Assembly: GCA_036500345.1 (NCBI GenBank)
Contig: DASYCE010000007.1
Span: 1-64,000, forward strand
DNA length: 64,000 nt
Reading direction: 5' to 3'
Source of the DNA: Gemmatimonadales bacterium
Lineage (GTDB): Bacteria; Gemmatimonadota; Gemmatimonadetes; Gemmatimonadales; GWC2-71-9
Under the pieces are notes generated by a model. It had not been told where the DNA came from and ran no database searches. It saw nothing but the letters and a program-made list of their open reading frames with translations. Shown here piece by piece: positions 37,274-46,785 of this stretch (the first letter of the stretch is position 1; each line of letters starts with the position of its first letter). The position numbers and the translations under genes are program-made.

Positions 37274-37809
37274 GTGGCAGAAGAAACTTCGCTGGCCGCC
37301 TCACGTCGGCGTCGGCAGAATTCGCGAACCGCCGGGATTCTCCCGCGAACCGCCGGGATCCTCCAGCGAACCGCCCTTCTCCGATATCGAACCGCCGGAA
37401 TCGGGCAGCGCCTGGAGCTGTCGAAGCCAAGCGATGCCCTCCGACAATCATCCTTCGAGGTTTGCCATCCGCTGAACGCGGTTACTCAGCCGCGATGCGG
37501 CGTTCACCTGCCATGAAGCGCTGGATGCGGGCCGTCGTCGATGCTGATCAGTCGGCGAAACGCTGTTTGTCCCCCATCGTCCTCGCTGACGATTCCTTGA
37601 TATGCCGTTTGCCAGTCGCGGAACGAACTATCTCCACCGCGAAATGCCCTGATTCTCTGTTGATGTGCCGTGATTCTCCGTTGATGTGCGGTGATTCTCT
37701 GTTGATATGCGGTGATTTCATGTTGGAATGCGCTGACGATCACTTGGAACGCTGTTTGACAGTCATGAAGCGCCGAAATCGCCAGCGGAACTCGGTGTTG
37801 CCGAGTTGA
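37270..37809 (+). pseudogene. Upstream half of a possible heptad-repeat gene, frameshifted
   Basis: An open plus-strand frame (from TTG 37270, overlapping the CDF stop) runs through the first part of a 21-bp repeat array. It encodes loosely repeating seven-residue units such as NRRDSPA-NRRDPPA and later MCRDSPL-MCGDSLL-ICGDFML. Its last units, LERCLTV and MKRRNRQ, match the heptads LKRCVTD and LKRRVSE of the next frame. The unit at about 37785-37805 is 20 bases instead of 21, which breaks the frame and gives an early stop at 37807. Restoring one base would join the two frames into a product of about 260 residues. This may be a decayed gene, a sequencing error, or non-coding repeat DNA that is open by chance. 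Confidence 0.3.
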
Positions 37810-38038
37810 AGCGCCCTTTCGCAGAGTTGAAACGCTGTGTGACCGACTTGAAGCGCCGTGTCTCCGAGTTGGAACTCCGTGATAGTGAGTTGGAGGGCTG
37901 TGCTAGTGAGTTTGAGCGCCGGACCAGTGAGTTTGAACGCTGTGCTCGTCGGTTTGAACGTCCTGTTGGACGATTCGAGCGGTCCGTTCGCCGGTTGGAG
38001 AGCGTGTCCGCACGAACTTTCCCGCTATTCGCCACCGA
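37321..38038 (+). repeat. Diverged 21-bp tandem repeat array (about 34 units)
   Basis: A core like GAA(C/A/G)CGC recurs with a 21-base period: its first G falls at 37326, 37347, 37368 and 37389, then after weaker units at 37515, 37557, 37599, 37641, 37662, 37683, 37704, 37725, 37746 and 37767. After a one-base slip it falls at 37808, 37829 and 37850, and so on to about 38010. Adjacent units near 37650-37720 (TTCTCTGTTGATGTGCCGTGA type) are nearly identical, while others are heavily diverged. GC content is visibly lower than in the flanks. The period is a multiple of three, so every frame encodes seven-residue repeats. Confidence 0.8.
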
Positions 38039-38051
38039 ATTCTCCTGGTAG
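37806..38051 (+). CDS. Possible heptad-repeat coiled-coil protein (81 residues or C-terminal half of a longer one)
   Basis: The plus-strand frame of the better-preserved half of the array. It encodes ten successive heptads: LKRPFAE, LKRCVTD, LKRRVSE, LELRDSE, LEGCASE, FERRTSE, FERCARR, FERPVGR, FERSVRR, LESVSAR. Leu/Phe and Val/Ala alternate at three- and four-residue spacing, the classic a/d pattern of a coiled coil, and the remaining positions are charged. The only start is TTG 37806, without a ribosome-binding site, so it is more likely the continuation of the frame upstream than an independent gene. It ends in TAG 56 bases before the cysteine desulfurase. The minus strand is also open here, but its product is a Ser/Asn/Arg-rich string without amphipathic order. 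Confidence 0.3.
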   Translation: MKRPFAELKRCVTDLKRRVSELELRDSELEGCASEFERRTSEFERCARRFERPVGRFERSVRRLESVSARTFPLFATEFSW

Positions 38052-38107
38052 GCGATTTTCACCAGGGTGCCCCCCGGCTGCCGGTCCCGTTGTTTACATT
38101 TATCCAC

Positions 38108-39277
38108 ATGGATCCGATCTACCTCGACCACTCCGCCACGACGCCGGTCCGGCCGGAAGTGCTGGACGCGATGCTTCCGTTCCTCAGCGCCTCCTGGGGG
38201 AATCCGTCCTCGGCGCACCGCTTCGGTCGCGCCGCCAAGGCCGGGCTCGAACAGGCGAAGCGCGAGGTAGCCACGGCGCTCGACGTCGAACCCAACCACG
38301 TCATCTTCACCTCGGGCGGGACCGAAGCCGACAACCTCGCCATCATCGGCGCGGCCCTCGCGGCACGGGCGCATGGCCGGGCGATGCACGTCGTCACCAC
38401 CGCGATCGAACACAAGGCGGCGCTCGCTGCAGCCCATGCCGTCGTCGAGCTCGGTGGCCGCGAGACGATCCTCGGCGTCGACGAGAACGGCACCGTCCTC
38501 CTCGATGAGCTCGACGCAGCCCTCGCTGATCATCCCAACGTCGTGTCGGTGATGTGGGTCAACAACGAAGTTGGTGTGGTGCAGCCGATGGCGGAGATCG
38601 GCGCGCGATGTCGCGCCGCCGGCGTGCCACTCCACAGCGACGCGGTGCAGGCGTTCGGCAAGGTGCCGGTCAACCTCGACGCCGCCGGCTGTACCCTCCT
38701 CTCCATCAGCGCCCACAAGCTCGGCGCCCCGAAGGGAGTCGGTGCACTGATCGTTCGCGACCGGAAGATTGTCGAAGCGATCATTCACGGCGGCGGCCAG
38801 CAATACGGCATTCGGCCCGGGACCGAGAACGTCGCCGGCGCCGTGGCACTCGGCCGCGCCGCGCGTCTCGCCCGCGAAGAGCTCGACCGCGAGATGCCGC
38901 GGCTCCGCGCGCTGCGCGACGACCTCGAAGCGCGACTCGTCGCCGCCGTCCCCGATCTCGTGGTCAACTCGCGTGAGGCCACCCGCGCACCCCACATCCT
39001 GTCGGTCTCGATTCCGGGTGCCGAGTCCGAAGCACTCCTGATGCATTTCGATCTCGCGGGGATCGCATGCTCCGGCGGATCGGCGTGCTCCACCGGCGCC
39101 GTCGAACCATCGCATGTGTTGAATGCGATGGGCATCGAACGATCGGTCGCACTGGGAACGATCCGCTTTTCGCTCGGGCACGAGAGCACTGCCGCAGACG
39201 TTCAGCGGGTTGCCGACGCGTTCCCCGCCGTGGTCGATCGCGTGCGCCAGCTCGGAGTTGCTCTCGGCCGTGCGTGA
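38108..39277 (+). CDS. Cysteine desulfurase (NifS/IscS family)
   Basis: 389 residues from ATG 38108; [19 protein letters not shown] is the usual N terminus. The PLP lysine lies in [18 protein letters not shown], preceded by [12 protein letters not shown]. The catalytic loop [18 protein letters not shown] carries the persulfide-forming Cys in the long-loop (group I) arrangement. [12 protein letters not shown] holds the cofactor phosphate. It releases sulfur from L-cysteine as enzyme persulfide. The mnmA gene overlaps its end by eight bases, so its main role here is probably tRNA thiolation, with possible supply to Fe-S assembly. Confidence 0.93.
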   Translation: MDPIYLDHSATTPVRPEVLDAMLPFLSASWGNPSSAHRFGRAAKAGLEQAKREVATALDVEPNHVIFTSGGTEADNLAIIGAALAARAHGRAMHVVTTAIEHKAALAAAHAVVELGGRETILGVDENGTVLLDELDAALADHPNVVSVMWVNNEVGVVQPMAEIGARCRAAGVPLHSDAVQAFGKVPVNLDAAGCTLLSISAHKLGAPKGVGALIVRDRKIVEAIIHGGGQQYGIRPGTENVAGAVALGRAARLAREELDREMPRLRALRDDLEARLVAAVPDLVVNSREATRAPHILSVSIPGAESEALLMHFDLAGIACSGGSACSTGAVEPSHVLNAMGIERSVALGTIRFSLGHESTAADVQRVADAFPAVVDRVRQLGVALGRA

Positions 39278-40334
39278 CCGGAAGAAGATTCTCGTCGCGA
39301 TGAGCGGCGGCGTCGATTCATCACTTGCGGCGGCGCTCCTGGTCGACGCCGGTCACGACGTGATCGGCGCCACGATGAAGCTCTTCTGCTACGGCGACGA
39401 CGTCCCCGACCGGCCGTGCTGCTCACTCGACTCGATCGCCGACGCCCGCGCCGTCGCGCATCGTCTCGGCGTGCCGCACTACGTCGTCAATCTCGAGGAC
39501 CGCTTCTCCGATACGGTCATCGCCAACTTCGTCGACGAATATTCGCACGGGCGCACGCCGATTCCATGCGTCCGGTGCAACTCGTTCACCAAGTTCCGCG
39601 ACCTCCTGGCCCACGCCGATTCGCTCGGATGTGACGCGATTGCGACCGGGCACTATGCGGTCGCCCGCGACGGCAAGCTCTTTCGCGGTCTCGATCGGAA
39701 CAAGGATCAGAGCTACTTCCTGTGGGGGATCGATCCGCGCGTCGTGGCCCGGATGGTCACGCCCGTTGGCGAACTCACCAAGGCCGAAACACGCGAGCGC
39801 GCGCGCGCGCTGCAGCTCGAGACCGCCGACAAGCCCGAAAGCGTCGAGATCTGCTTCGTTCCCGACGACGACTACGTCGGCGTTCTCGAACGGCATCTCC
39901 CGGCCGATGCTCCGGCGCTCGCGCCCGGCGCATTCGTGACGACGTCAGGGAAGGTGATCGGCGAGCACAACGGATTCGCCCGGTACACTGTCGGTCAGCG
40001 GAAGGGACTTCCCGGCGGACGGTCGCTCCCGCTCTATGTGATCGGGATCGATCCGGCACGCCGCGAAGTGGTCGTCGGCGACGCGGAGGAACTCCTCGGC
40101 GACACCGCCACACTCGACGAGTGCAACTGGCTCGATCAGCCGCTCGTGGAAGGGGACCGCTGCCAGGTCCAGCTGCGATACCGGGCACGGGCAGTGGCAG
40201 CGACAGTGCGCACCATTACTGATCGGCGCTGCGTGCTCGATCTGGAGACGCCGGTGCGTGCGATTGCACCGGGACAGTCAGGAGCGATCTATTCGTTCGA
40301 GGAGCAGCTGCTTGGTGGAGGGGTGATCAGCTAG
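39270..40334 (+). CDS. mnmA: tRNA-specific 2-thiouridylase MnmA
   Basis: 354 residues from GTG 39270, inside the end of the desulfurase gene; ATG 39300 is a shorter option but would cut into the PP-loop strand [19 protein letters not shown]. The first catalytic Cys is in [14 protein letters not shown], and [20 protein letters not shown] plus DQSYFLWG bind the tRNA. The second Cys is in [13 protein letters not shown]. It adds sulfur to U34 of Glu, Gln and Lys tRNAs using the desulfurase persulfide. The 3' end overlaps the convergent dnaJ by eight bases. Confidence 0.94.
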   Translation: MRDRKKILVAMSGGVDSSLAAALLVDAGHDVIGATMKLFCYGDDVPDRPCCSLDSIADARAVAHRLGVPHYVVNLEDRFSDTVIANFVDEYSHGRTPIPCVRCNSFTKFRDLLAHADSLGCDAIATGHYAVARDGKLFRGLDRNKDQSYFLWGIDPRVVARMVTPVGELTKAETRERARALQLETADKPESVEICFVPDDDYVGVLERHLPADAPALAPGAFVTTSGKVIGEHNGFARYTVGQRKGLPGGRSLPLYVIGIDPARREVVVGDAEELLGDTATLDECNWLDQPLVEGDRCQVQLRYRARAVAATVRTITDRRCVLDLETPVRAIAPGQSGAIYSFEEQLLGGGVIS

Positions 40335-41442
40335 CGCTGGTCGTGCCGCCCATCTTTCCCGCGAATTCGTTGAGCGCCGCCTGCTGCTCGGGGGTGAGCT
40401 TTTCCGGCAGCTTGACCTGCACCGTCACGATCTGATCGCCACGCTGTCCCTGCTTCTCGAGCCCCTGCCCCTTGATGCGGAACTTGCGCCCCGGCTGCGT
40501 CCCCACCGGGATCTTGAGCTTGACCTTCGCGCCGGCGACAGTGCGTACCTGAATCGACGCACCCATCAATGCCTGGGTCAGCGTGATCGGAATCTCGCAG
40601 AGGATATCCAGCCCGCTGCGTGAGAAGAACCGGTCGGGCTCGACCTGAAAGGTGATGATCACGTCGCTCGCCGGTCCCCCCGCGCGGGTGCGAGGTCCCT
40701 GCCCTTTCACCCGGACTCTCGTCCCGGCATCGGTCGCCGGTGGTACAGCGACGAGAATCTGCCGCTCGGTATGCTGCTCGCCGCTTCCGTTGCAGGTGTG
40801 ACACCGCTTCGACGGAACCTTGCCGCGCCCGCGGCAGACCGGGCACGGGCGATTGACGGCAAACCCTCCCTGCCCGAACGAAATCGAGCCGGATCCCTTG
40901 CACTCGGGACAGGTCGACATCGTGGCGCCAGGTTCGGCACCGGTTCCACCGCAGGTCGCGCAGACGTCGTTCATCTCGAGCGTCAGCGGGACCTTGCCGC
41001 CGTTTGCCGCTGTCCGGAACGGCACCGACACGGTGACCTCGACGTGCTCCGGCGCCATCGGCTCGCTGTCGGGCCGACGTCCACTACGTCCGAAGATCGA
41101 CGAGAAGATGTCGCCGAGCCCGAACGAGCCGACGTCGCCGAAGTCGAATTGTTCTTCCGTCTGCGGACGCGGGCCACCGCGCGGTCCGGCCGGTCCGCGC
41201 GGATTGGCGAATCCACCGAACGCGCCGAGCCGCCGCATCTGGTCGTACTTGGTGCGCTTCTCGGGGTCGGAGAGGACGCTGTTCGCTTCGGAGATCTGCT
41301 TGAACTTCTCCGCCGACTGCGGGTTGTTCGGGTTGGCGTCGGGGTGGAACTGCTTGGCAAGCTTCCGGTACGCCTTCTTGATATCCGTGGCGCTCGCCGA
41401 GTCGGGAACGCCGAGGACTGCGTAGAAGTCCTGCGACGCCAC
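40327..41442 (-). CDS. dnaJ: Chaperone DnaJ
   Basis: 371 residues. The J domain (1-70) has the HPD motif in [13 protein letters not shown] Gly/Pro-rich linker (about 78-100) follows. The zinc region has four CxxCxGxG-type motifs: [24 protein letters not shown] and CHTCNGSG. The two substrate-binding beta domains close the protein ([30 protein letters not shown]). It delivers unfolded clients to DnaK and stimulates its ATPase. GTG 41442 directly abuts the grpE stop. dnaK and hrcA are not in the window. Confidence 0.94.
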   Translation of the reverse strand: MASQDFYAVLGVPDSASATDIKKAYRKLAKQFHPDANPNNPQSAEKFKQISEANSVLSDPEKRTKYDQMRRLGAFGGFANPRGPAGPRGGPRPQTEEQFDFGDVGSFGLGDIFSSIFGRSGRRPDSEPMAPEHVEVTVSVPFRTAANGGKVPLTLEMNDVCATCGGTGAEPGATMSTCPECKGSGSISFGQGGFAVNRPCPVCRGRGKVPSKRCHTCNGSGEQHTERQILVAVPPATDAGTRVRVKGQGPRTRAGGPASDVIITFQVEPDRFFSRSGLDILCEIPITLTQALMGASIQVRTVAGAKVKLKIPVGTQPGRKFRIKGQGLEKQGQRGDQIVTVQVKLPEKLTPEQQAALNEFAGKMGGTTSAS

Positions 41443-42006
41443 TCAGGCGACTCCGTGGGCGGAGTAGACCTGCACTCGCGCCGGCCTGATCACTCCACCC
41501 TTGAATCGATAGCCGGCCTGAAAGGTCGCCTTGACGGTGTGATCCTGCTCCGGCGTTTCGGGAGCGATGGCAGCGACCGCCTCGTGCAGCGTCGGATCGA
41601 AGACGTGACCGGCGGGATCGATCCTCTCGAGACCCGCTGTTTCGAGCTCCTTGCGCAACTTGCGCTGGACCACGTCGAACGCGCTCCGGAACGACTCGTA
41701 GGAGGTCGCCGCCGGGTCGCTCGTGCCGAGGCGATCGATGTCGTCGAGGACGTCGAGGAGGCGCGCGACGAGCGACGTCGCTCCACGGTCGAACGCCTCA
41801 GACTTCTCCTTCGCCGTCCGCTTGCGGTAGTTGTCGTACTCCGCGGCCAGCCGGAGGAGACGATCCTCGGCCTGCGCCACGGCCTGGGCTGCTTCGGCCG
41901 CGGTGGCGCTGTCGGCGGCGTCCCAGTCGTCGGGAAGCGGGCGCGGATCGGCCGGAAGTGAGTCCGGCTTCTCCGTGGGGTCTCTCGGCGGCTGGTCTTC
42001 GCGCAT
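41443..42006 (-). CDS. grpE: Nucleotide exchange factor GrpE
   Basis: 187 residues. An acidic, disordered N terminus leads into the long helix (AEDRLLRLAAEYDNYRKRTA) and the beta domain with HVFDPTLHEAVAAI and ATFQAGYRFKGGVIRPARVQV, the family signature at the C terminus. It releases ADP from DnaK. The ATG at 42006 comes directly after the stop of a short upstream ORF (TAGATG). It forms a two-gene unit with dnaJ. Confidence 0.93.
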   Translation of the reverse strand: MREDQPPRDPTEKPDSLPADPRPLPDDWDAADSATAAEAAQAVAQAEDRLLRLAAEYDNYRKRTAKEKSEAFDRGATSLVARLLDVLDDIDRLGTSDPAATSYESFRSAFDVVQRKLRKELETAGLERIDPAGHVFDPTLHEAVAAIAPETPEQDHTVKATFQAGYRFKGGVIRPARVQVYSAHGVA

Positions 42007-42084
42007 CTACCGGGGCTCCAAAAACTGGTTCGCGGAAAGGAATGCAACCGACGGGCCGGAAAGCAATGCCAGAGTGGCAGACAT
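42007..42084 (-). CDS. Possible 25-codon small ORF coupled to grpE
   Basis: ATG 42084 follows GGAGG at an 8-base spacing and opens a 25-codon frame (MSATLALLSGPSVAFLSANQ then FLEPR). It ends in TAG immediately before the grpE ATG. The ribosome-binding site is better than grpE's own (GGAG nine bases away), so this ORF could serve as a coupling leader or encode a tiny hydrophobic peptide. Support is the ribosome-binding site and the exact stop/start contact only. Confidence 0.28.
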   Translation of the reverse strand: MSATLALLSGPSVAFLSANQFLEPR

Positions 42085-42086
42085 GG

Positions 42087-43682
42087 TCAGTACCTCCAGC
42101 TCTTGAGGTCCGCGCCGCCGGGCGCGTTGTGCTCGACCTGGCGCACCATCTTCGGGAGGAGGTCGGTGAGCGGCGGCCCCCAGCAGTGCGGCGCCATCGG
42201 CTGGAAGACGATCTCGCCATTCCACGACGGCGACTTCGTGGTCACCAGAAAGTCGTGCAGGAAATGGACGCCATCATTGAGGAAGTACGAATCGGCATCC
42301 CCGACGTACACATTGATCTTGTCGGCGACCCTGGGACCGAGCGTCGCCCAGTTCGATGCGAGGATGCTGCGGAGGTCGTAGTGCGCCTTCCAGTAGGCGG
42401 CGACATCGTGATGAATCACCCCGGTCGTCTTGTCCCAGATCCGCTGGGGATAGCCGTCGGCGCCCACCGGCGAATAGGTCGCTTCCCAGATGTCCCACTG
42501 GCCGCCCGATCGTGAGTGATCGCCCACGGTGAGTTCGTACCAGTTCTCGTCCTTCATCATCGTCGTGATGTTGCCGTCGGGGCGGCGAACGTCGGGACGC
42601 TCGACCTTCATCCAGCCGTGATCGACCCAGTACGCGTTGGAATCCTGGTACACATTCACGATCTGGAAGGCGCGGAAGTCGACGCCGTCGGGGCAGAGCG
42701 ACCACGTGCCGCCGTAGAGGTCGGGATACATCACCTGTTTTGCAAGCGAGATCCATCCGCCAGTTGACCCGCCAGTCAGCAACCGCGCCCACGGCTGGCC
42801 CAGCGCGCGGAACTGCTTCTCCACCATCGGCAGGAGTTCCTGCGTGAGTGCGTCGCCGTACGGTCCGTTGTTGGCTGAGTTCACTCCGTACGAATCGTCG
42901 TAGTATGGCGACGGATGCTGGATGGTGACGAGGAGGATCCGCGGTGCAGTGTCGCTGTCCCAGTATTTCGTGAACGCCGCGTTTCGTCCGTATCCGCCTG
43001 GCGCGCCGAGGGAGAAATGGCCCTCGTCATAGACGATCGGGTAGTGCGCATCGGGGTGGGCGTCGAATCCCTTGGGCAGGAGGACCGTTGCGCCGAGATA
43101 GATCGGCTGGCCCCACCAGTTGCTGAGAATCGTGCTCTTGAACTTGAGGTGCTTGACCGACGCATCGTCGGCGGGTGGCGTGATCGGCGGAATGACCTGA
43201 TCGGCGACGAGGCGGATTGGGACTGATGACGCTGGATTCCAATGAATCCGGACCGGTTTCCCTGCGATGTTTCCGGGCGAGCGCTTCCAGTCCTGTCCCT
43301 CCCATTGGTCCATGTGCAGCCAGACGACATGCCCGTCGGCGCGCGGGAAGCGGGTGTAAACGTTGATGAACGGTTCGACCCAGTAATCGCCGGCGGGGAG
43401 ATCGCGCAGCGATTGCACCGGATGGCCGAAGGTCTTCGCGTCGATGATCGCCGGCTTCCCTGGAGCGAGCGCATCGATGTTCACGCCGAAGAGCGGGACA
43501 CCGGTCTCGCCGGTCTGGTCAATCGGTGAGCGGCGCGACGAATCGCGGGTGACGGCAACATAGGCGCGACCGGTGATCGGGCCGGCGTGCGCCCCGGCCG
43601 GAAAGGAGATCTCGAAGCGGGGACCGGGAGTCGCGCGGTGCACCGGCTGCTGCATCGCGATCGCCATCAGCATGATCATCAT
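42087..43682 (-). CDS. Secreted esterase-like alpha/beta hydrolase
   Basis: 531 residues from ATG 43682 (AGGGAA upstream), beginning with a short hydrophobic segment (MMIMLMAIAMQQPVH) that may act as a signal. The N-terminal 180 residues are beta-rich (FEISFPAGAHAGPITGRAYV). The catalytic half follows: YPIVYDEGHFSLGAPG, nucleophile Ser in LLTGGSTGGWISLAKQVMYP, Asp region KINVYVGDADSYFLNDG, and likely His in MAPHCWGPP. The fold is that of putative esterases (esterase D-like). The substrate is unknown. It starts 13 bases after the cinA stop. Confidence 0.8.
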   Translation of the reverse strand: MMIMLMAIAMQQPVHRATPGPRFEISFPAGAHAGPITGRAYVAVTRDSSRRSPIDQTGETGVPLFGVNIDALAPGKPAIIDAKTFGHPVQSLRDLPAGDYWVEPFINVYTRFPRADGHVVWLHMDQWEGQDWKRSPGNIAGKPVRIHWNPASSVPIRLVADQVIPPITPPADDASVKHLKFKSTILSNWWGQPIYLGATVLLPKGFDAHPDAHYPIVYDEGHFSLGAPGGYGRNAAFTKYWDSDTAPRILLVTIQHPSPYYDDSYGVNSANNGPYGDALTQELLPMVEKQFRALGQPWARLLTGGSTGGWISLAKQVMYPDLYGGTWSLCPDGVDFRAFQIVNVYQDSNAYWVDHGWMKVERPDVRRPDGNITTMMKDENWYELTVGDHSRSGGQWDIWEATYSPVGADGYPQRIWDKTTGVIHHDVAAYWKAHYDLRSILASNWATLGPRVADKINVYVGDADSYFLNDGVHFLHDFLVTTKSPSWNGEIVFQPMAPHCWGPPLTDLLPKMVRQVEHNAPGGADLKSWRY

Positions 43683-43695
43683 CGTGTTCCCTTTG

Positions 43696-44949
43696 TCAGG
43701 TAGTACCGCGCCACGACCGCCAGATTCCGAGAAGGGCACCCTGCACCGCGCGCGCTCGGACTTCGTCGCGCGTCCCGCCGAACACCGAACGATGCGTGGT
43801 GACCGTCCCGTGCCGCGAAAGACCGAACCAGACCAGCCCGACCGGCTTCTCTTCGCTTCCGCCACTCGGACCGGCGATCCCCGTGATCGACACCGCAACG
43901 GTCGCGTTGAATCGTTCGGCGGCGCCGCGCGCCATCGCCGCGGCGACTTCGGATGACACCGCTCCATGTTGCGCGATCAACTCGCGGTCGACGCCGACGA
44001 TCGTGGTCTTGATGTCATCTGCATAGGAAATCGCGCCACCGAGAAATACGTCGGACGCGCCCGGGACAGCGGTCACCCGCCCGCCGAGTAACCCGCCGGT
44101 ACACGACTCGGCGACGGCGAGTGTATCGCCGTTGGTGCGGAGTTGATCGAGAACGATCGCTGCGAGGTCGACATGGTCGGTGCCGTAGATCCAGTCGTCG
44201 CAGTGCGCGCGAATTGTCGCGGCAGCGGCGGCAAGCTTTTCGTCGGCCTCGGTCGCACCGACGTGCCACGCCGTGATCCGCAGATCGACGCCGTTGGTGC
44301 TCGGCAGGTATGCCAGCGACAGCGGGGCGATCGCGTCTTCGGCGTCGCCGATCCGCTCGGCAAGCGTCGATTCGGGAATGCCGCAGGTACGCAGCGTGGT
44401 CGAACGCACCACGGTGCCGGTCTGCCGGGCGGCGAGGCGCGGGATCACCTCGTGCTCCATCAGCATCCGCATCTCGAGCGGGACACCGGGAAGCATGATC
44501 ACCAGTCCGCGCGGCGTGTCGAGCCAGAGCCCGGGCGCCGTACCCCAGTGGTTGGGAAGCCAGGTGCCGCCGTGAGGGACCATCGCCTGCGAACGATTCG
44601 ACTCCACCGGCGTTCGCCCGAAGCGCCGATAGCGCGCCAGCACCATTTCCCAGACATCGTCGCGGAATTCGAGCGGAAGGCCGAGGAGGTCGGCGACGAT
44701 CTGCTTCGACATGTCGTCGCGGGTGGGACCGAGACCGCCGGTGGTGATGACGGCACCGGTGCGGGTCAGACCCTCATCGACTGCGGCGCGGATTTCGGCG
44801 GGGAGGTCGGCGATGGTCAGGTGGCGGGAGATGGCGACGCCGGCTTCGGCGAGTCGCTGGCCGATGAACGCAGCGTTGGTGGCGACGGTAAACCCGAGGA
44901 GGAGCTCGGTGCCGATGGTGACGAGTTCGATCCGCTCGCCAGCGGCCAC
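43696..44949 (-). CDS. cinA: CinA-family protein (MoeA-like domain plus nicotinamide-nucleotide amidase domain)
   Basis: 417 residues. The N-terminal molybdopterin-binding-like domain (1-170) has IELVTIGTELLLGFTVATNA and ITTGGLGPTRDDMSKQIVAD. A middle domain follows. The C-terminal CinA domain (about 255-417) has LAVAESCTGGLLGGRVTAVP and VSITGIAGPSGGSEEKPVGL, with the catalytic Ser in AESCTGG. It deamidates NMN and the N-terminal part acts on ADP-ribose in studied homologues. GTG 44949 abuts the pgsA stop. Confidence 0.93.
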   Translation of the reverse strand: MAAGERIELVTIGTELLLGFTVATNAAFIGQRLAEAGVAISRHLTIADLPAEIRAAVDEGLTRTGAVITTGGLGPTRDDMSKQIVADLLGLPLEFRDDVWEMVLARYRRFGRTPVESNRSQAMVPHGGTWLPNHWGTAPGLWLDTPRGLVIMLPGVPLEMRMLMEHEVIPRLAARQTGTVVRSTTLRTCGIPESTLAERIGDAEDAIAPLSLAYLPSTNGVDLRITAWHVGATEADEKLAAAAATIRAHCDDWIYGTDHVDLAAIVLDQLRTNGDTLAVAESCTGGLLGGRVTAVPGASDVFLGGAISYADDIKTTIVGVDRELIAQHGAVSSEVAAAMARGAAERFNATVAVSITGIAGPSGGSEEKPVGLVWFGLSRHGTVTTHRSVFGGTRDEVRARAVQGALLGIWRSWRGTT

Positions 44950-45600
44950 TCAGATCCCCAGCGTGAAGAGGCGGCGGTACTCGACGAGATAGTCGACGAA
45001 CGAATAGATCGTGAGCGTGAGCGCGATCCCCAGCGTGGCGGCCACAAACCCGCCGTGGAACTGGTGCCAGTACGCCGCGAAGCGTGAGTGTTCCCAGCCG
45101 AGGGGGTGGACGGCGTCGCGAAAGGCAAACCAGGTGAGCGTCCCGCCGATGAAGACGTTCTGCAGCACCGCCTTGGTCTTGCCGGCGTGACCCGCCGGAA
45201 TCACCACGCCGCGCGCCTGCGCCCACGCGCGGAAGACGGTCATCGCCAGTTCACGCCCGATCAGCAGCAGGCAGACCCAGAGCGGAATGCTCCCCCAGAC
45301 CGGGATGTCGTACAGCGCCTGGCGGTCGCGCGAGATCCACCAGATCGGCCCCAGCGTGGCAAAGAGGAGGAGCTTGTCGGCGATCGGATCGAGAATCTTG
45401 CCGAGATCAGTGACCTGATTGGTCCGCCTGGCGAGACGGCCGTCGATGACATCGGTGACGGCGGCCGCGACGAAGACGACGAAACACGCCAGCTTCGGCC
45501 AGTACCCGTTGATGAACGGCAGCGAGGCGATGACCGGCGTGATGGCAATGCGGGCGACGGTCAGGATGTTGGGAAGGGTCCACCACGCCGGACGCTTCAT
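44950..45600 (-). CDS. pgsA: CDP-diacylglycerol-glycerol-3-phosphate 3-phosphatidyltransferase
   Basis: 216 residues with several membrane helices. The CDP-alcohol phosphotransferase signature D-G-x2-A-R-x8-G-x3-D-x3-D is present ([19 protein letters not shown], then PIAD). The N terminus [18 protein letters not shown] is typical of PgsA. It makes phosphatidylglycerol phosphate in the inner membrane. ATG 45600 overlaps the mglA stop (ATGA), linking it to the GTPase unit. The protein is slightly longer than average, with a C-terminal helix pair. Confidence 0.9.
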   Translation of the reverse strand: MKRPAWWTLPNILTVARIAITPVIASLPFINGYWPKLACFVVFVAAAVTDVIDGRLARRTNQVTDLGKILDPIADKLLLFATLGPIWWISRDRQALYDIPVWGSIPLWVCLLLIGRELAMTVFRAWAQARGVVIPAGHAGKTKAVLQNVFIGGTLTWFAFRDAVHPLGWEHSRFAAYWHQFHGGFVAATLGIALTLTIYSFVDYLVEYRRLFTLGI

Positions 45601-46271
45601 CCGAGCGACTTGAGTACCAGCTTGCTGACGGCCTTGAGCGTATCGAACACCCCTTCGCCGCGGACGGCGACCGCTTCGAACGTGGGCACGCGCTCGATCC
45701 ACACTCCGTCGACTTCCTTCACCAGATACTCACCGGGCCGGAAGGGATCAGGCGTCACCTTCTGGCGGTCGCCGTCTTCCACCGGCCACCCCGGGTTGAG
45801 CGAGGCGTCGAGCGTCGCGATCGGCGCGGCGTTGGGAAGGTCGCGCTTGTTGTACTGGATCACGAACGGGAGCCTGGTGAGATCGTAACCGTGCTGCGTC
45901 ATGTTGTCGTAGAGGTTCTGCATCGCCTCGAGGTTGGCCTCAGTACGATCGATCTGCGAATCGGCGACGAACACCACGCCGTCAACCCCCTTGAGGATCA
46001 GCTTGCGCGACGCGTTGTAGTACACCTGGCCGGGCACCGTGTAGAGGTGGAATCGGGTGCGGAATCCCCGGATCGTGCCGAGGTCGACCGGCAGGAAATC
46101 GAAGAAGAGCGTCCGTTCGGTTTCGGTGGCGAGGGAGATCAGCTTCCCCTTCGACGACGGCGCGACCTTCTCGTAGACGTACTCGAGATTGGTGGTCTTG
46201 CCACCAAGGCCGGGGCCGTAGTAGACGATCTTGCAGTTGATTTCCCGCGACGCATAGTTGACCAGGGACAT
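45597..46271 (-). CDS. mglA: MglA-type small Ras-like GTPase
   Basis: 224 residues from ATG 46271 (GAGAGG upstream). [20 protein letters not shown] leads into KTTN, giving the P-loop at 19-26. The switch region contains [20 protein letters not shown], where the usual DxxG is TVPG as in Mgl[12 protein letters not shown] gives the NKxD base motif. These bacterial GTPases control polarity and motility with MglB-like roadblock proteins. The roadblock gene lies 13 bases upstream, so the pair is complete. An insert around 165-190 ([17 protein letters not shown]) is longer than usual. Confidence 0.92.
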   Translation of the reverse strand: MSLVNYASREINCKIVYYGPGLGGKTTNLEYVYEKVAPSSKGKLISLATETERTLFFDFLPVDLGTIRGFRTRFHLYTVPGQVYYNASRKLILKGVDGVVFVADSQIDRTEANLEAMQNLYDNMTQHGYDLTRLPFVIQYNKRDLPNAAPIATLDASLNPGWPVEDGDRQKVTPDPFRPGEYLVKEVDGVWIERVPTFEAVAVRGEGVFDTLKAVSKLVLKSLG

Positions 46272-46284
46272 GCCGGCGAACCTC

Positions 46285-46785
46285 TCAGGTCGTGCCGAAG
46301 AGTTTATCGAGCTCGTCTTCCGCTTCGCCGACGAATGACGCGTCGACGTGACCGGCCGTGCCGGTCTCACGGGTAAACATCGCGGTGAAGATCGCCGTCA
46401 GGTCGCCCACGACGGCGCGCATCCGGAGCTTCACCAGCCCCAGGGTGGTGCGGTTGTCGAAGAGCACGACGAGGATCACTCGACGCGCAATGTCTGCCAG
46501 ATACAGCGATTCTTTTTCACCCTGATGGAAGAGGGTGCCGAAATCTCCTTCACCGAGCAGCCGCGCCAGCTGATCATTGGCCGAAAAGTCTGCGGCCGTG
46601 AGCGACGCGAACGCGGTCGGATCGAATGACGGCGGTTCGCCGACGGTGATCAGCATCTGCCCGGCGCGGTCGACGAGGAGCGCAGTCCGCGCCGAGGCGT
46701 CGCGAAGAAAATCGAGCAGGACGGCGCGAATCCGGACCGAATCCTCTTCGCGGAATGACCACGACGCCGCGCGCGGTGCCGTCAT
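46285..46785 (-). CDS. Roadblock/LC7-domain protein, probable MglB partner
   Basis: 166 residues from ATG 46785, whose ATGA overlaps the stop of the small membrane protein upstream. The roadblock fold is seen in [20 protein letters not shown], then [11 protein letters not shown], a strand-helix region, and [20 protein letters not shown] plus [20 protein letters not shown]. The C terminus ([19 protein letters not shown]) is acidic. MglB-type proteins act as GTPase-activating partners of MglA, and adjacency supports this. Confidence 0.85.
   Translation of the reverse strand: MTAPRAASWSFREEDSVRIRAVLLDFLRDASARTALLVDRAGQMLITVGEPPSFDPTAFASLTAADFSANDQLARLLGEGDFGTLFHQGEKESLYLADIARRVILVVLFDNRTTLGLVKLRMRAVVGDLTAIFTAMFTRETGTAGHVDASFVGEAEDELDKLFGTT

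Noticed and set aside
37504-37743. 79-codon minus-strand frame in the array (QQRITAH-type heptads)
   Set aside because: Any frame through a 21-bp repeat shows heptads. It lacks a ribosome-binding site and covers only part of the array, so I do not list it as a gene.
37321-38038. CRISPR array
   Set aside because: Units are contiguous 21-mers without spacers, and no cas genes are present.
37763-39181. 472-codon minus-strand frame over the repeat array and the cysteine desulfurase
   Set aside because: It is mostly antisense to the desulfurase; its array part is a Ser/Asn/Arg string lacking amphipathic order.
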